From Deinococcus fonticola (GTDB lineage: Bacteria > Deinococcota > Deinococci > Deinococcales > Deinococcaceae), in assembly GCF_004634215.1 (NCBI RefSeq), contig NZ_SMMH01000018.1, forward strand, positions 11,356 through 75,355: a stretch of 64,000 nt of DNA, written 5' to 3'. Under the pieces are notes generated by a model. The model saw only the letters and a program-made list of their open reading frames with translations. It did no database searches and was not told the origin of the DNA. Below, one piece after another: positions 39,154 through 47,683 of the stretch; positions within the stretch are counted from its first letter, which is position 1, and every line of letters starts with the position of its first letter. The position numbers and the translations under genes were made by a program.

Positions 39154-39211
39154 GGGAGAAGCGGGGGGCGGCGCGGACGGGGGAGACCGGAGGCCCGCGT
39201 CGCCCCCGCCC

Positions 39212-39775
39212 CTACTGCACGCGACTGAACACCAGCGTGTCCCGCAATTTCAGCGGGTTGTCCGCGGCCACGTCGTCGTTCCTGAAGACAGCGTCCAGTG
39301 TGAAGCCCAGCTCACGGGGAATGCGGGCGCTGCGCTCGTTGCGGGCGTCACAGCGAATTTCCAGGCGGCGAAACCCCAGCGTGTCCAGGGCCAGGCCAGT
39401 CAGCGCCCGCGCGGCCTCCTGCGCGTACCCCCGCCCGGTGTGGGGCGTGGCGACCCAGTACCCGATCTCGCCCCTGGGCACCAGCCAGTTCAGGTGGTGC
39501 AGGCCGCTGTTGCCCAGCAGGGTGCGCCCGTCCGCCGTCCAGATCACGTAGGTCAGTTCGGTACCTTCCCTGAACCGCTCGATGCTGGCCTGGACGTACT
39601 CCCGGCGATCCTCCAGCGTGGCGGGGGCGTGCGCCCACGGCATCCACACCTTCAATTCCGGCAGTGACGCCTCGATGGCCGCCTGCATGGCCCCGGCGTC
39701 CTGCACGCGCGGCTGGCGCAGCAGCAGGCGCTCGGTGCGCAGTTCCGTGGGGATGGTCGGGAAGGAGAAAGTCAC
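39212..39775 (-). CDS. RimJ/RimL-type GNAT acetyltransferase
   Basis: 187 residues. The start LRTERLLLRQPRVQDAGAM and the acetyl-CoA segment GEIGYWVATPHTGRGYAQEAARAL are typical of ribosomal-protein-alanine-acetyltransferase-like enzymes. RRLEIRCDARNERSARIPRELGF follows, where most members have N-xxS-xxVxEKxGF. The target is unknown. It lies 14 bp after dedA on the same strand, so they may be co-transcribed. Confidence 0.9.
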   Translation of the reverse strand: MTFSFPTIPTELRTERLLLRQPRVQDAGAMQAAIEASLPELKVWMPWAHAPATLEDRREYVQASIERFREGTELTYVIWTADGRTLLGNSGLHHLNWLVPRGEIGYWVATPHTGRGYAQEAARALTGLALDTLGFRRLEIRCDARNERSARIPRELGFTLDAVFRNDDVAADNPLKLRDTLVFSRVQ

Positions 39776-39789
39776 CCGTTCATTGTGCT

Positions 39790-40404
39790 TCAGTGACCCT
39801 CACCGATGTGCGCCCGCTTGCGCTTGATGAACGTCCACACCAGGTACAGGGCCACCAGGGCCAGGATGACCTTCGAGGCCGGGTCGACGATATGCGAGAC
39901 CTTCTCGTAGTTCTCGCCCAGGGCGTACCCGGCGTAGGCCAGCAGCGAGGCCCACACGCCGGAACCGATGGCGCTGTACAGCAGGAACTTGGGCAGCGGC
40001 ATCTCGCTCATACCCGCCGGAAGGCTCAGCAAACTGCGGATGCCGGGAATCAGGCGGCCGAACAGCACCGCCTTGCTGCCGTGACGGTCGAACCAGTCGT
40101 CAGCCTTCCTGATCTCGTTGCCGTCCAGCGTCAACCACGCCCCGTGCTTGTCGGCCCATTTCACGATGCGTTCCTCGCCGAAGGCCTTGCCGATGAAGTA
40201 CAGCGGCAGGGTGCCCAGCACGCTCCCCAGCGTTCCGGCCAGGGCCACGCCCGCAAAGGTCAGGTCGCCCCGCGCCGCCGCGAACCCCGCCGCCGGCATA
40301 ATCAGCTCGCTGGGAATGGGCGGAAACAGGTTCTCCAGGATCATGAGCAGCACGATCCCCAGGTATCCCATGCTGTCCATCAGGTTCTGCATCCACTCAA
40401 TCAT
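39790..40404 (-). CDS. DedA-family membrane protein
   Basis: 204 residues with about five hydrophobic helices. Family motifs: ENLFPPIPSELIMPAAGF near residue 24 and FGRLIPGIRSLLSLPAGMSEMP near residue 114, the acidic and basic re-entrant parts. DedA proteins flip or transport lipid carriers such as undecaprenyl phosphate and maintain membrane potential. The acetyltransferase follows closely. It is divergent from the HAD gene. Confidence 0.93.
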   Translation of the reverse strand: MIEWMQNLMDSMGYLGIVLLMILENLFPPIPSELIMPAAGFAAARGDLTFAGVALAGTLGSVLGTLPLYFIGKAFGEERIVKWADKHGAWLTLDGNEIRKADDWFDRHGSKAVLFGRLIPGIRSLLSLPAGMSEMPLPKFLLYSAIGSGVWASLLAYAGYALGENYEKVSHIVDPASKVILALVALYLVWTFIKRKRAHIGEGH

Positions 40405-40486
40405 CCCCAGTAGCTTAACGGGCGGGCGGTCGGCGGGACGTCCTCACAAAGACTGACTCAAGACACCCGCCCTTACACTGAACGGT

Positions 40487-41161
40487 ATGACCGCGCCCCT
40501 GAGCATCCCGGACGGCCTGCAAGCCGTCATCTTCGATTTCGACGGTACGATCCTCGACACCGAAACCACCGAGTTCCGCCGCTGGGAGGCCCTGTACCGC
40601 CAGCACGACCGCGAGCTGGCCCTGCAGGACTGGCAGCGCGGCATCGGCACCTGGGGGGCCTTCGACCCCTGGGCGGGACTTCCCGAGCACGTGCAGGCCG
40701 ACCGCCAGAACGTCCACGCTACCCTGCACGCCAGCATTCTGGAGGCCATTGAGCAGCAGGACTTGAGGCCCGGCGTGCTGGACGTGTTCGGGCAGATCAA
40801 GGCCGCCGGGTTGCGCCTGGCCCTGGCGTCCAGCAGCGACCGCGCCTGGATCACCCGCTGGCTCACCCAGCACGGCCTGCTGGACGTGTTCGAGACTCTC
40901 GCCACCCGCGATGACGTGGCCCGCGTAAAACCCGACCCGGAACTGTACCTGCTGGCCGCCCGCAATCTGAACCTGAAACCGGAGCAGTGCCTGGCCGTCG
41001 AGGACAGCCTGAATGGAGCTACCGCCGCCGTTGCCGCCGGAATGCAGGTGGTCGTGGTGCCCAACGAGATCACGGCCACGCAACCCTTCCCCCCCGAATG
41101 GCCGCGCCTGGACGACGGGTACACGCAAGGGTTAGCGGGGTTGCTGAAAGCGCTGCGGTGA
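40487..41161 (+). CDS. HAD-superfamily phosphatase (beta-phosphoglucomutase-like subfamily)
   Basis: 224 residues. Motif I FDFDGTILDTE with the nucleophilic aspartate, motif II ALASSSDR, motif III RVKPDPELYL and motif IV AVEDSLNG. A helical cap lies at about residues 25-95. Substrates are probably small phosphosugars or similar, and cannot be specified. TACACT lies seven bases before the ATG (leaderless). Confidence 0.92.
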   Translation: MTAPLSIPDGLQAVIFDFDGTILDTETTEFRRWEALYRQHDRELALQDWQRGIGTWGAFDPWAGLPEHVQADRQNVHATLHASILEAIEQQDLRPGVLDVFGQIKAAGLRLALASSSDRAWITRWLTQHGLLDVFETLATRDDVARVKPDPELYLLAARNLNLKPEQCLAVEDSLNGATAAVAAGMQVVVVPNEITATQPFPPEWPRLDDGYTQGLAGLLKALR

Positions 41162-41228
41162 AGGGGTGCGGTGAAGGGGTGCGCGGGAAGCGGGACGCGG
41201 TCAAGAATGGGTGGGAAGTGGGGATACC

Positions 41229-41418
41229 ACTCCGAAAAATAGATTGCGCATTCAATCTATTTTTCCGAACGGAGTGAGTAAGTGGCTAGCGGGTACAGTT
41301 ACGGGCCTCCGGGGAAAGCGCCCGAATGCCCTCCACTTCCCCCGCCAGCCACTTTTGGCTTCTCCCTCCGGTCGGGGTTTGAACAGGGCATACCCTGTTC
41401 TTCCCCCGCCAGCTACTT
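41229..41418. repeat. cluster of palindromes and inverted 14-base units
   Basis: GAAAAATAGATTG (41234-41246) pairs perfectly with CAATCTATTTTTC (41253-41265), flanked by CACTCC/GGAGTG. AAGTGGCTAGCGGG (41280-41293) recurs inverted as CCCGCCAGCCACTT (41341-41354) and CCCGCCAGCTACTT (41405-41418). GAACAGGG/CCCTGTTC (41381-41400) forms a third hairpin. No gene is present between 41162 and 41550. Confidence 0.75.
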
Positions 41419-41426
41419 AGGAGAAA

Positions 41427-41520
41427 ATACGGGTCTGGACGGCGTGGACTTGTAAAGCTGCGCAGCAGAGCCCATTCGGGTGCTGTTCCCGGATGGGCGG
41501 AATAGAGTTCAGACCCGCAT
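41427..41520. repeat. inverted-repeat element, family B, copy 2
   Basis: 94 bp with arms ATACGGGTCTGGA and TTCAGACCCGCAT. It shares CGTGGA, GTGCTGTTCCCGGATG and GCGGAATAGAGTTC with the copy at 26462-26535. The interior is about 20 bp longer. Confidence 0.65.
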
Positions 41521-41550
41521 GAGTGGTCAGTGGGAAAAGAGGGGACAGAG

Positions 41551-41880
41551 TTAAGCCACATGCTTGGCCTGTCCTGCCGGGCCGTTCTCGAAGAAACGCA
41601 CAGCGGCCCAGATGTCCTCGAACGCTGGTAAGTAGAAGTCTGCCCAGCTCGCGTAGGACTCAATTTCTGCTGTGCTGAGGATCGAACCCGCATTCGCCAG
41701 GGCCAGTCGGCGCGTGAATTCCGCTTCCAGGTCAAGCACGGTTTTGCCGTCCTGACGCAGATGAAGGCACAGCACCGCGAAGCTTTCCGAGCGTCTCAGG
41801 GCGCGGCACAGCCACAGGAGGCGCCGCAACCTGCGCTGCAACACCTCCAGATCGGTGGAATTGACGCTGCTTACCGCCAT
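41551..41880 (-). CDS. small helical protein of unknown function, coupled to hflX
   Basis: 109 residues. The ATG lies inside the last codons of hflX, with a 10-bp overlap, so it is almost certainly translated by coupling. Predicted helical: LEVLQRRLRRLLWLCRALRRSESF, then FTRRLALANAGSILSTAEIESYASW and FEDIWAAVRFFENG. It has a strongly basic N-terminal helix, no membrane segment and no family I recognise. It may assist HflX at the ribosome, which is inferred only from the coupling. Confidence 0.7.
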   Translation of the reverse strand: MAVSSVNSTDLEVLQRRLRRLLWLCRALRRSESFAVLCLHLRQDGKTVLDLEAEFTRRLALANAGSILSTAEIESYASWADFYLPAFEDIWAAVRFFENGPAGQAKHVA

Positions 41881-43580
41881 TCGACGCGGGCGGCGCGGGC
41901 TTCCTCCTGGCGGGCCAGCTCCTGGCGCTGCACCTGCGCCACAGCGTCGGCCAGGGCTTCTTTCAATTCGGGAATACCACGGTTTTTCAGGGCACTGACG
42001 GGAATCCCCCCGGTGCGCTCGACCTCGCGGGCCAGCACTTCCGGGTCGGCGGCATCGGCCTTGTTCAGGGCGACCACGGTGGGCATGTCCACGAAGCCCA
42101 GTTCCTCCAGGATGCGGTTCACGGCGTTTAATCGGGCGTCCGCGCCGGGGCTGGCGGCGTCCACCACGTGCAGCAGGATGTCCGCGTCCCCGATTTCCTC
42201 CAGGGTGCTGCGGAAAGCCCGCGTCAGATCCTTGGGCAGGTCACGAATGAAACCCACCGTATCGGTAAAAATCACCTGCCCGATCCCGTCGATGAACCCC
42301 TGGCGGCTGGTGGGGCGCAGCGTGGCGAACAGTTTGTTCTCGGCCAGCACGCGGCGCGGTTCCTCGGCGGCGTGCGTGAAGGCGTTGAGCAAGGTGCTTT
42401 TTCCGGCGTTGGTGTACCCCACGATGGAAATGACCGGAATATCGTTGCGGCTGCGGCCCTTGCGAAGTTCCTCGCGCCGGGCCGACACGCCACTCAGCTG
42501 CTTCTCCAGAAACGCCAGGCGGTCGTTGATGCGCCGGCGGTCCAGCTCCAGCTTCGTTTCACCCGGCCCACGGGTTCCGATGGCTCCGCCCCCGGCACTG
42601 CCCCCGCCGCCCCCAATGCGCGAGAGTTGCGCCCCGGCACCCAGCAGACGCGGTTTCATGTAGCGCAGTTGCGCTAGTTCGACCTGCAGGCGCGATTCCA
42701 CCCCCTGCGCGTGCAGGGCGAAAATATCCAGGATCAGTTGTGTGCGGTCGATCACCTTCAGGCCCGTTGCGGCCTCGATTTCACGCGCCTGCACCGCCCC
42801 CAGTTCCTGACCGAAGATCAGCAGGTCGGCGTCCAGGTGGTAGGCCTTGCTGGTCAGTTCCTCCAGTTTCCCGGCGCCGATTAGCGTGCCGGGTTTCAGG
42901 TTGCGGCGGTAAATCAGTTCCCTGTAAACGACTTCCGCGCCGGCCGTGCGGGCCAGTTCGCCCAGTTCCTCCAGGCGTTCCTCGGCGTCGAACTCGCCTT
43001 GATCCACCTGCACCAGAATGGCGCGTTCGTGGTCTTTCTTGGCCTCACGGGTGCGGGCGGCGCGGGCAATTTCTTCCTCCAGGGCCGAAACCTGCGCCCC
43101 CAGGTCAAACTCGTCAATTTCAAACGGTTGCGCGGGCGGCAGGATGCGCCAATCCTCTTCCTCGCCCACCGTGCCGGGCGGGGTCAGGTGCGCCGCGTGA
43201 ACCAGGCCGGGCCGCCCGTCGTTCTGCACCTCGATGGCCACCACCGCGTCCAGCCGCTTTAAAAACAGCGTGGACAGGTCGCCCTTGCTGAGCGCCCCGC
43301 CTTTGGGGTGGGCGTGCAGCAGGTGAAAGCCCGCCAGGCGGTTTTCGCCCATGCGGAGATCCGGAAATTCCGTGCCTTTCGCGTCCGCGACACTCACGGA
43401 AATCACGCGCCCCCGCCGGTCGATGACCACGCCCACCTCACGCCGCACGTCGTGCGACAGTTCAGCCAGGTTCCGCGCCAGTTCCGGCGAGCCGAGGCGG
43501 CCCGGCTCGATGCGGCGGCGGTACAGGTTCTCCAGCGATTTCTTCTGCGCCGGGCGCAGGCCCGACAGGTTGCCATGCAC
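41871..43580 (-). CDS. hflX: ribosome-associated GTPase HflX, long form
   Basis: 569 residues, longer than the 430 or so of the enterobacterial form. Residues about 1-150 are an extra N-terminal domain (GNLSGLRPAQKKSLENLYRR, RREVGVVIDRRGRV, LLHAHPKGGALSKGDL). The HflX N-domain, glycine-rich linker (RIGGGGGSAGGGAIG, TRGPGETKLELDRR) and G domain follow: G1 GYTNAGKST, G3 DTVGFIRDLP, G4 NKAD, G5 SALKN. HflX splits stalled 70S ribosomes during heat or antibiotic stress. A 109-residue gene overlaps its 3' end. Confidence 0.95.
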   Translation of the reverse strand: MHGNLSGLRPAQKKSLENLYRRRIEPGRLGSPELARNLAELSHDVRREVGVVIDRRGRVISVSVADAKGTEFPDLRMGENRLAGFHLLHAHPKGGALSKGDLSTLFLKRLDAVVAIEVQNDGRPGLVHAAHLTPPGTVGEEEDWRILPPAQPFEIDEFDLGAQVSALEEEIARAARTREAKKDHERAILVQVDQGEFDAEERLEELGELARTAGAEVVYRELIYRRNLKPGTLIGAGKLEELTSKAYHLDADLLIFGQELGAVQAREIEAATGLKVIDRTQLILDIFALHAQGVESRLQVELAQLRYMKPRLLGAGAQLSRIGGGGGSAGGGAIGTRGPGETKLELDRRRINDRLAFLEKQLSGVSARREELRKGRSRNDIPVISIVGYTNAGKSTLLNAFTHAAEEPRRVLAENKLFATLRPTSRQGFIDGIGQVIFTDTVGFIRDLPKDLTRAFRSTLEEIGDADILLHVVDAASPGADARLNAVNRILEELGFVDMPTVVALNKADAADPEVLAREVERTGGIPVSALKNRGIPELKEALADAVAQVQRQELARQEEARAARVEWR

Positions 43581-43857
43581 TTTATCTATGTTGAGTCACA
43601 TCCTTTACTGATTGCTTGAATTCCCGAAGCGGAGGAGCGACGCTCGACTCGCGCTTGAATAAACTTGTTCGCACCGTCACGGGCTGCCATGTCGCAGGTC
43701 GGGGGGAATCATGCCCCGGCGAGGAAGGGAGACACATTGGCATTGTGGTCAGCCTAGCAAGCTGGCCCGTACAGAACGTGTGCAATTCAACGAAAAATCT
43801 TGATCATCGTGACCCAAGCTTATACGGTCAACCCGCGGGGGCATCCGCCGCATGGCT
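43581..43857. other. 277-bp intergenic region upstream of hflX, no gene seen
   Basis: An 83-codon frame on the plus strand lacks a ribosome site and any family feature. CTTATACGGT at 43819 resembles the TTATACC starts of the other repeats. The hflX promoter must lie here, but no clear box is visible. Confidence 0.35.
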
Positions 43858-43954
43858 TAGAACATAAGACAAAAGAACGCCGTGCTTTTTGTTCGAGCAG
43901 CGCAAGTGAATTTAAATGAATAGGACGAAGAACGGAATTCGGAGACCTGCTCTG
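43858..43954. repeat. dispersed repeat element, family A, copy 3 (internally deleted)
   Basis: 97 bp from TAGAACATAAGACAAAAGAACG to GGAGACCTGCTCTG. It shares GTGCTTTTTGTTCGAGCAGCG and GTGAATTTAAATGAATAGGACGAAGAA; the block between GAAGAA and CGGAATTCGG present in copies 1 and 4 is absent. Confidence 0.8.
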
Positions 43955-43971
43955 GCAAAAGCCAGGCCAGA

Positions 43972-43998
43972 GCAAAGACCGCCACTGGGGCGGCCTCT
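43972..43998 (-). terminator. terminator hairpin after fumC
   Basis: On the minus strand GGCCGCCCC pairs with GGCGGTC around a short loop, followed by TTTGCTC. It starts about 15 bases past the fumC stop. Confidence 0.6.
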
Positions 43999-44013
43999 CT
44001 TCTTCATTGCTGC

Positions 44014-45408
<1,395 letters not shown>

Positions 45409-45494
45409 AGCACCCCAGTGTAAGACGGGTGGAGTGCGGGCGCGGCGGGTGTCACGGGCGCGGGAACGTGACGGCGACCTGTCGCCGGGAAGGG

Positions 45495-46082
45495 TCAAGG
45501 CCGCCAGGGGCCACTGGGCGTGAAAATCTCCACGAGCCGCTGCATCAGTTCGTCCGGGGTGGTTTCTTCCAGAAGGCCGGGAAGCGTCAGCTCCTCAATG
45601 AGCAGGCCGCTGATGGTCAGGTAAATCAGCGTGAACTCCGGGTGGGTCAGGGGCAGGCCGTGCGTGGGGCCAAAATTCCGGTTCAGGTAAAAGTGATGGT
45701 TCAGCGTATGACGGAGAGTGTCCTGCAATTCGGGGCGGCGGGTGGCTTCCAGGCGGAGTTCCAGCAGGCTCAGGTACGCAGTGCGGTCTTGCAGCACGCG
45801 CTGCACGAGGTTTTGCAGCAGCTCCGTCAGCAGTTCCCTTCCGGGCGGGCGCTGGAGGGTGCTTTCAAGCCAGTCTGCGTCGGGTTGCAGGCGAAAGTGA
45901 ACGTGTTCGGCGGCCTGCCTCAGCAGTTCGGCTCGGTTCCGAAAGTAGTTGGAGGCCGTTCCGGTAGGCAGGCGCGCTTCGGCGTCCAGGGTGCGGTAGC
46001 TGAGGCCACGTGTGCCTTCGCGGGCCAGGATGGTCAAAGTGGCGTCCAGCAGAGCGGCGCGGCGGGCAGCGTTGTGACGCAT
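45495..46082 (-). CDS. TetR-family transcriptional regulator
   Basis: 195 residues. HTH domain at residues about 8-55: [40 protein letters not shown] and [13 protein letters not shown]. The helical C-terminal domain has no family I can tie to a ligand. It is divergent from the VOC-fold gene, which it probably controls. Confidence 0.9.
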   Translation of the reverse strand: MRHNAARRAALLDATLTILAREGTRGLSYRTLDAEARLPTGTASNYFRNRAELLRQAAEHVHFRLQPDADWLESTLQRPPGRELLTELLQNLVQRVLQDRTAYLSLLELRLEATRRPELQDTLRHTLNHHFYLNRNFGPTHGLPLTHPEFTLIYLTISGLLIEELTLPGLLEETTPDELMQRLVEIFTPSGPWRP

Positions 46083-46136
46083 GACTTGACTTTATGACAC
46101 CCTGACCGGTACAAGTGTAGTGATCAGGAGGATTTA
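46083..46136 (+). promoter_or_regulatory. divergent promoter/operator region of the TetR and VOC genes
   Basis: TTGACT (46084-46089) can serve as a -35 box, with TACAAG about 18 bases on; AGGAGG lies before the VOC start. ACTTG and CAAGT flank the region as inverted half-sites, a plausible TetR operator. The boxes are seen; the assignment is inferred. Confidence 0.4.
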
Positions 46137-46550
46137 ATGCATATTCTCAGTCAAGGGACGGTTCTTCTCTGTGATGACCCGCGTCAGGCGGCACAGTTTT
46201 ACATTCAGCACCTGGGATTTCAGGCAGTGGTGGAACTGGATTGGTACGTGAGCTTGCAGCACCCAGATTTGCCGGGCATCCACCTTGACCTGCTGCACCG
46301 GGCGCATGAGGCAAACTCGGCCAGCCAGCGGCACCAGCCCACCTCCGGGATTCTGCTGGGGTTTATGGTTGAAGACGCCGCCCGAGAAGAAAAACGCCTG
46401 AGCGCTGCTGGCTTGACCATCACCAAACCCCTGACTGATGAATCCTGGGGGCAACGGCGCTTTCAGGTGCTCGCTCCAGACGGTGTGATTGTGGAGGTTT
46501 TGCAAACCATCCCGCCTGACCCGACCTGGCTGGCCCAGCAAGGCCGTTAA
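46137..46550 (+). CDS. VOC-superfamily protein (glyoxalase/bleomycin-resistance fold)
   Basis: 137 residues. ATG 46137 follows AGGAGG. One VOC module pair: [28 protein letters not shown] and, in the second half, [19 protein letters not shown] and [16 protein letters not shown]. Metal-ligand candidates are H52 or H56 in the first and the glutamate in VIVEVLQ. It may detoxify a small electrophile or bind a drug; the substrate is unknown. It is divergent from the TetR gene. Its stop overlaps that of the next minus-strand gene. Confidence 0.88.
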   Translation: MHILSQGTVLLCDDPRQAAQFYIQHLGFQAVVELDWYVSLQHPDLPGIHLDLLHRAHEANSASQRHQPTSGILLGFMVEDAAREEKRLSAAGLTITKPLTDESWGQRRFQVLAPDGVIVEVLQTIPPDPTWLAQQGR

Positions 46551-46783
46551 CGCTTACGCCGTGCGCGTTCGGTGGGTTGCCAGATGGCGGCCTTGCCCAC
46601 TTCCCTGGCCACCTGAGTCGCCGCTTCCCGCGCGCTGGCCGGCGCTGAAGCGGCCAGCTGCTCGTGCTGCGCGCGGTTGTTCTCGGCCTCGTCGCGGGTG
46701 GGGCCGGAGCGGCTGGGTTGCTCCAGAAGGGCGTAAACAAGCTCGCGCAGGGTCACGCCCAGGTCTTTCAGGATGCGCCACAT
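46547..46783 (-). CDS. small protein of unknown function, 78 residues
   Basis: TAAACT lies five bases before ATG 46783, matching the leaderless pattern, which supports reality. The N-terminal helix [22 protein letters not shown] is amphipathic; the rest is rich in A, R, E and Q, and ends [15 protein letters not shown], which is strongly basic. There is no known domain. The convergent stops overlap by three bases with the VOC gene. Confidence 0.6.
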   Translation of the reverse strand: MWRILKDLGVTLRELVYALLEQPSRSGPTRDEAENNRAQHEQLAASAPASAREAATQVAREVGKAAIWQPTERARRKR

Positions 46784-46857
46784 GCCTCAGTTTAGACCGC
46801 GCAGTTCAGACTGCTCAGCTTAGAGCGCTCAGTGTGGCCTCAAACACACGTGAAATC

Positions 46858-47598
46858 ATGACGCCGATGCCCGTCCGCCTGCTGCCTGTCTTCCTGTTCC
46901 TGGCCCTCACGTCCTGCACGGTGGCGCGCAGCCTGAAAGTCACGCAGGTGGTGGGAAGCGGCATGCTGTACACGGTGGCCACGGTCGAGCCCGGCAAAGA
47001 CCGCCTGCAACTGCACTGGCTCAACCCCACCACGGGCCAGCCGTACCGAACCCTGGCGCAGGTGACGGCCCGCCTTAGAAAACAGGGGCAGACTGTCCTG
47101 TTTGCCACCAACAGCGGCATTTACGCGCCCGGCCCGAAACCGCTGGGCTTGCATGTGGAGCAGGGAAAAACGCTGGTGCAGGTCAATAATGCCCGCAGTG
47201 GCGGAAATTTTGCCCTGCTGCCCAACGGGATTTTCTGGGTGAAAGGCCAGCAGGCGGGCGTGACCGAAACGCAGGCCTACAAACATAACGACCCGCGCCC
47301 CGATTACGCCACGCAGTCTGGCCCACTGCTGGTGCAGGGTGGCAAATTACACCCGGAATTCAACAAGGGCAGCAGCAGTTTCAAACTCCGCAGCGGCGTG
47401 GGCGTGTGCGAGGACGGCAAGGTGCGCTTTGCCGTCAGTGCCGGGCCGGTGAACTTCTACAGCTTCGCGGTCTTTTTCCGCGACACCCTGAAGTGCCCGG
47501 ACGCGCTGTACCTGGACGGCAGCATCAGCGCCTACGCCACGCCGGACAGGAACACGCAGGTGGTGGACTTCGCTGGCATCTGGACAGTGGGCCGCTAG
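46858..47598 (+). CDS. phosphodiester glycosidase-family (DUF2233/NAGPA-like) lipoprotein
   Basis: 246 residues. The N-terminus has a lipoprotein signal, [13 protein letters not shown], with the lipid-bearing cysteine at about 20. The body fits DUF2233: [55 protein letters not shown], and the end [26 protein letters not shown]. The family includes the uncovering enzyme (NAGPA) and secreted proteins acting on glycans; the bacterial substrate is unknown. ATG 46858 or 46867 is the start. Confidence 0.85.
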   Translation: MTPMPVRLLPVFLFLALTSCTVARSLKVTQVVGSGMLYTVATVEPGKDRLQLHWLNPTTGQPYRTLAQVTARLRKQGQTVLFATNSGIYAPGPKPLGLHVEQGKTLVQVNNARSGGNFALLPNGIFWVKGQQAGVTETQAYKHNDPRPDYATQSGPLLVQGGKLHPEFNKGSSSFKLRSGVGVCEDGKVRFAVSAGPVNFYSFAVFFRDTLKCPDALYLDGSISAYATPDRNTQVVDFAGIWTVGR

Positions 47599-47624
47599 AA
47601 TCGCAAAAATGATCGCCTGGCAAA

Positions 47625-47657
47625 CAAAAAAAGCCACCTCCGAAGAAGTGGCTCTTT
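47625..47657 (-). terminator. bidirectional terminator between DUF2233 and DUF937 genes
   Basis: AGCCAC (47632-47637) pairs with GTGGCT (47648-47653) over a 10-base loop; seven A (T on the minus strand) lie on one side and CTTTAAA on the other. It is stronger for the minus-strand gene. Confidence 0.75.
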
Positions 47658-47683
47658 AAATGAATGAAGCGGGCGAATGAGGT

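Noticed and set aside
41229..41520. Possible CRISPR array in the repeat cluster
   Set aside because: Units are inverted relative to each other and unevenly spaced, with no equal-length spacers and no cas genes.
43616..43867. 83-codon frame upstream of hflX
   Set aside because: No Shine-Dalgarno or leaderless box, and it runs into the repeat at 43858.
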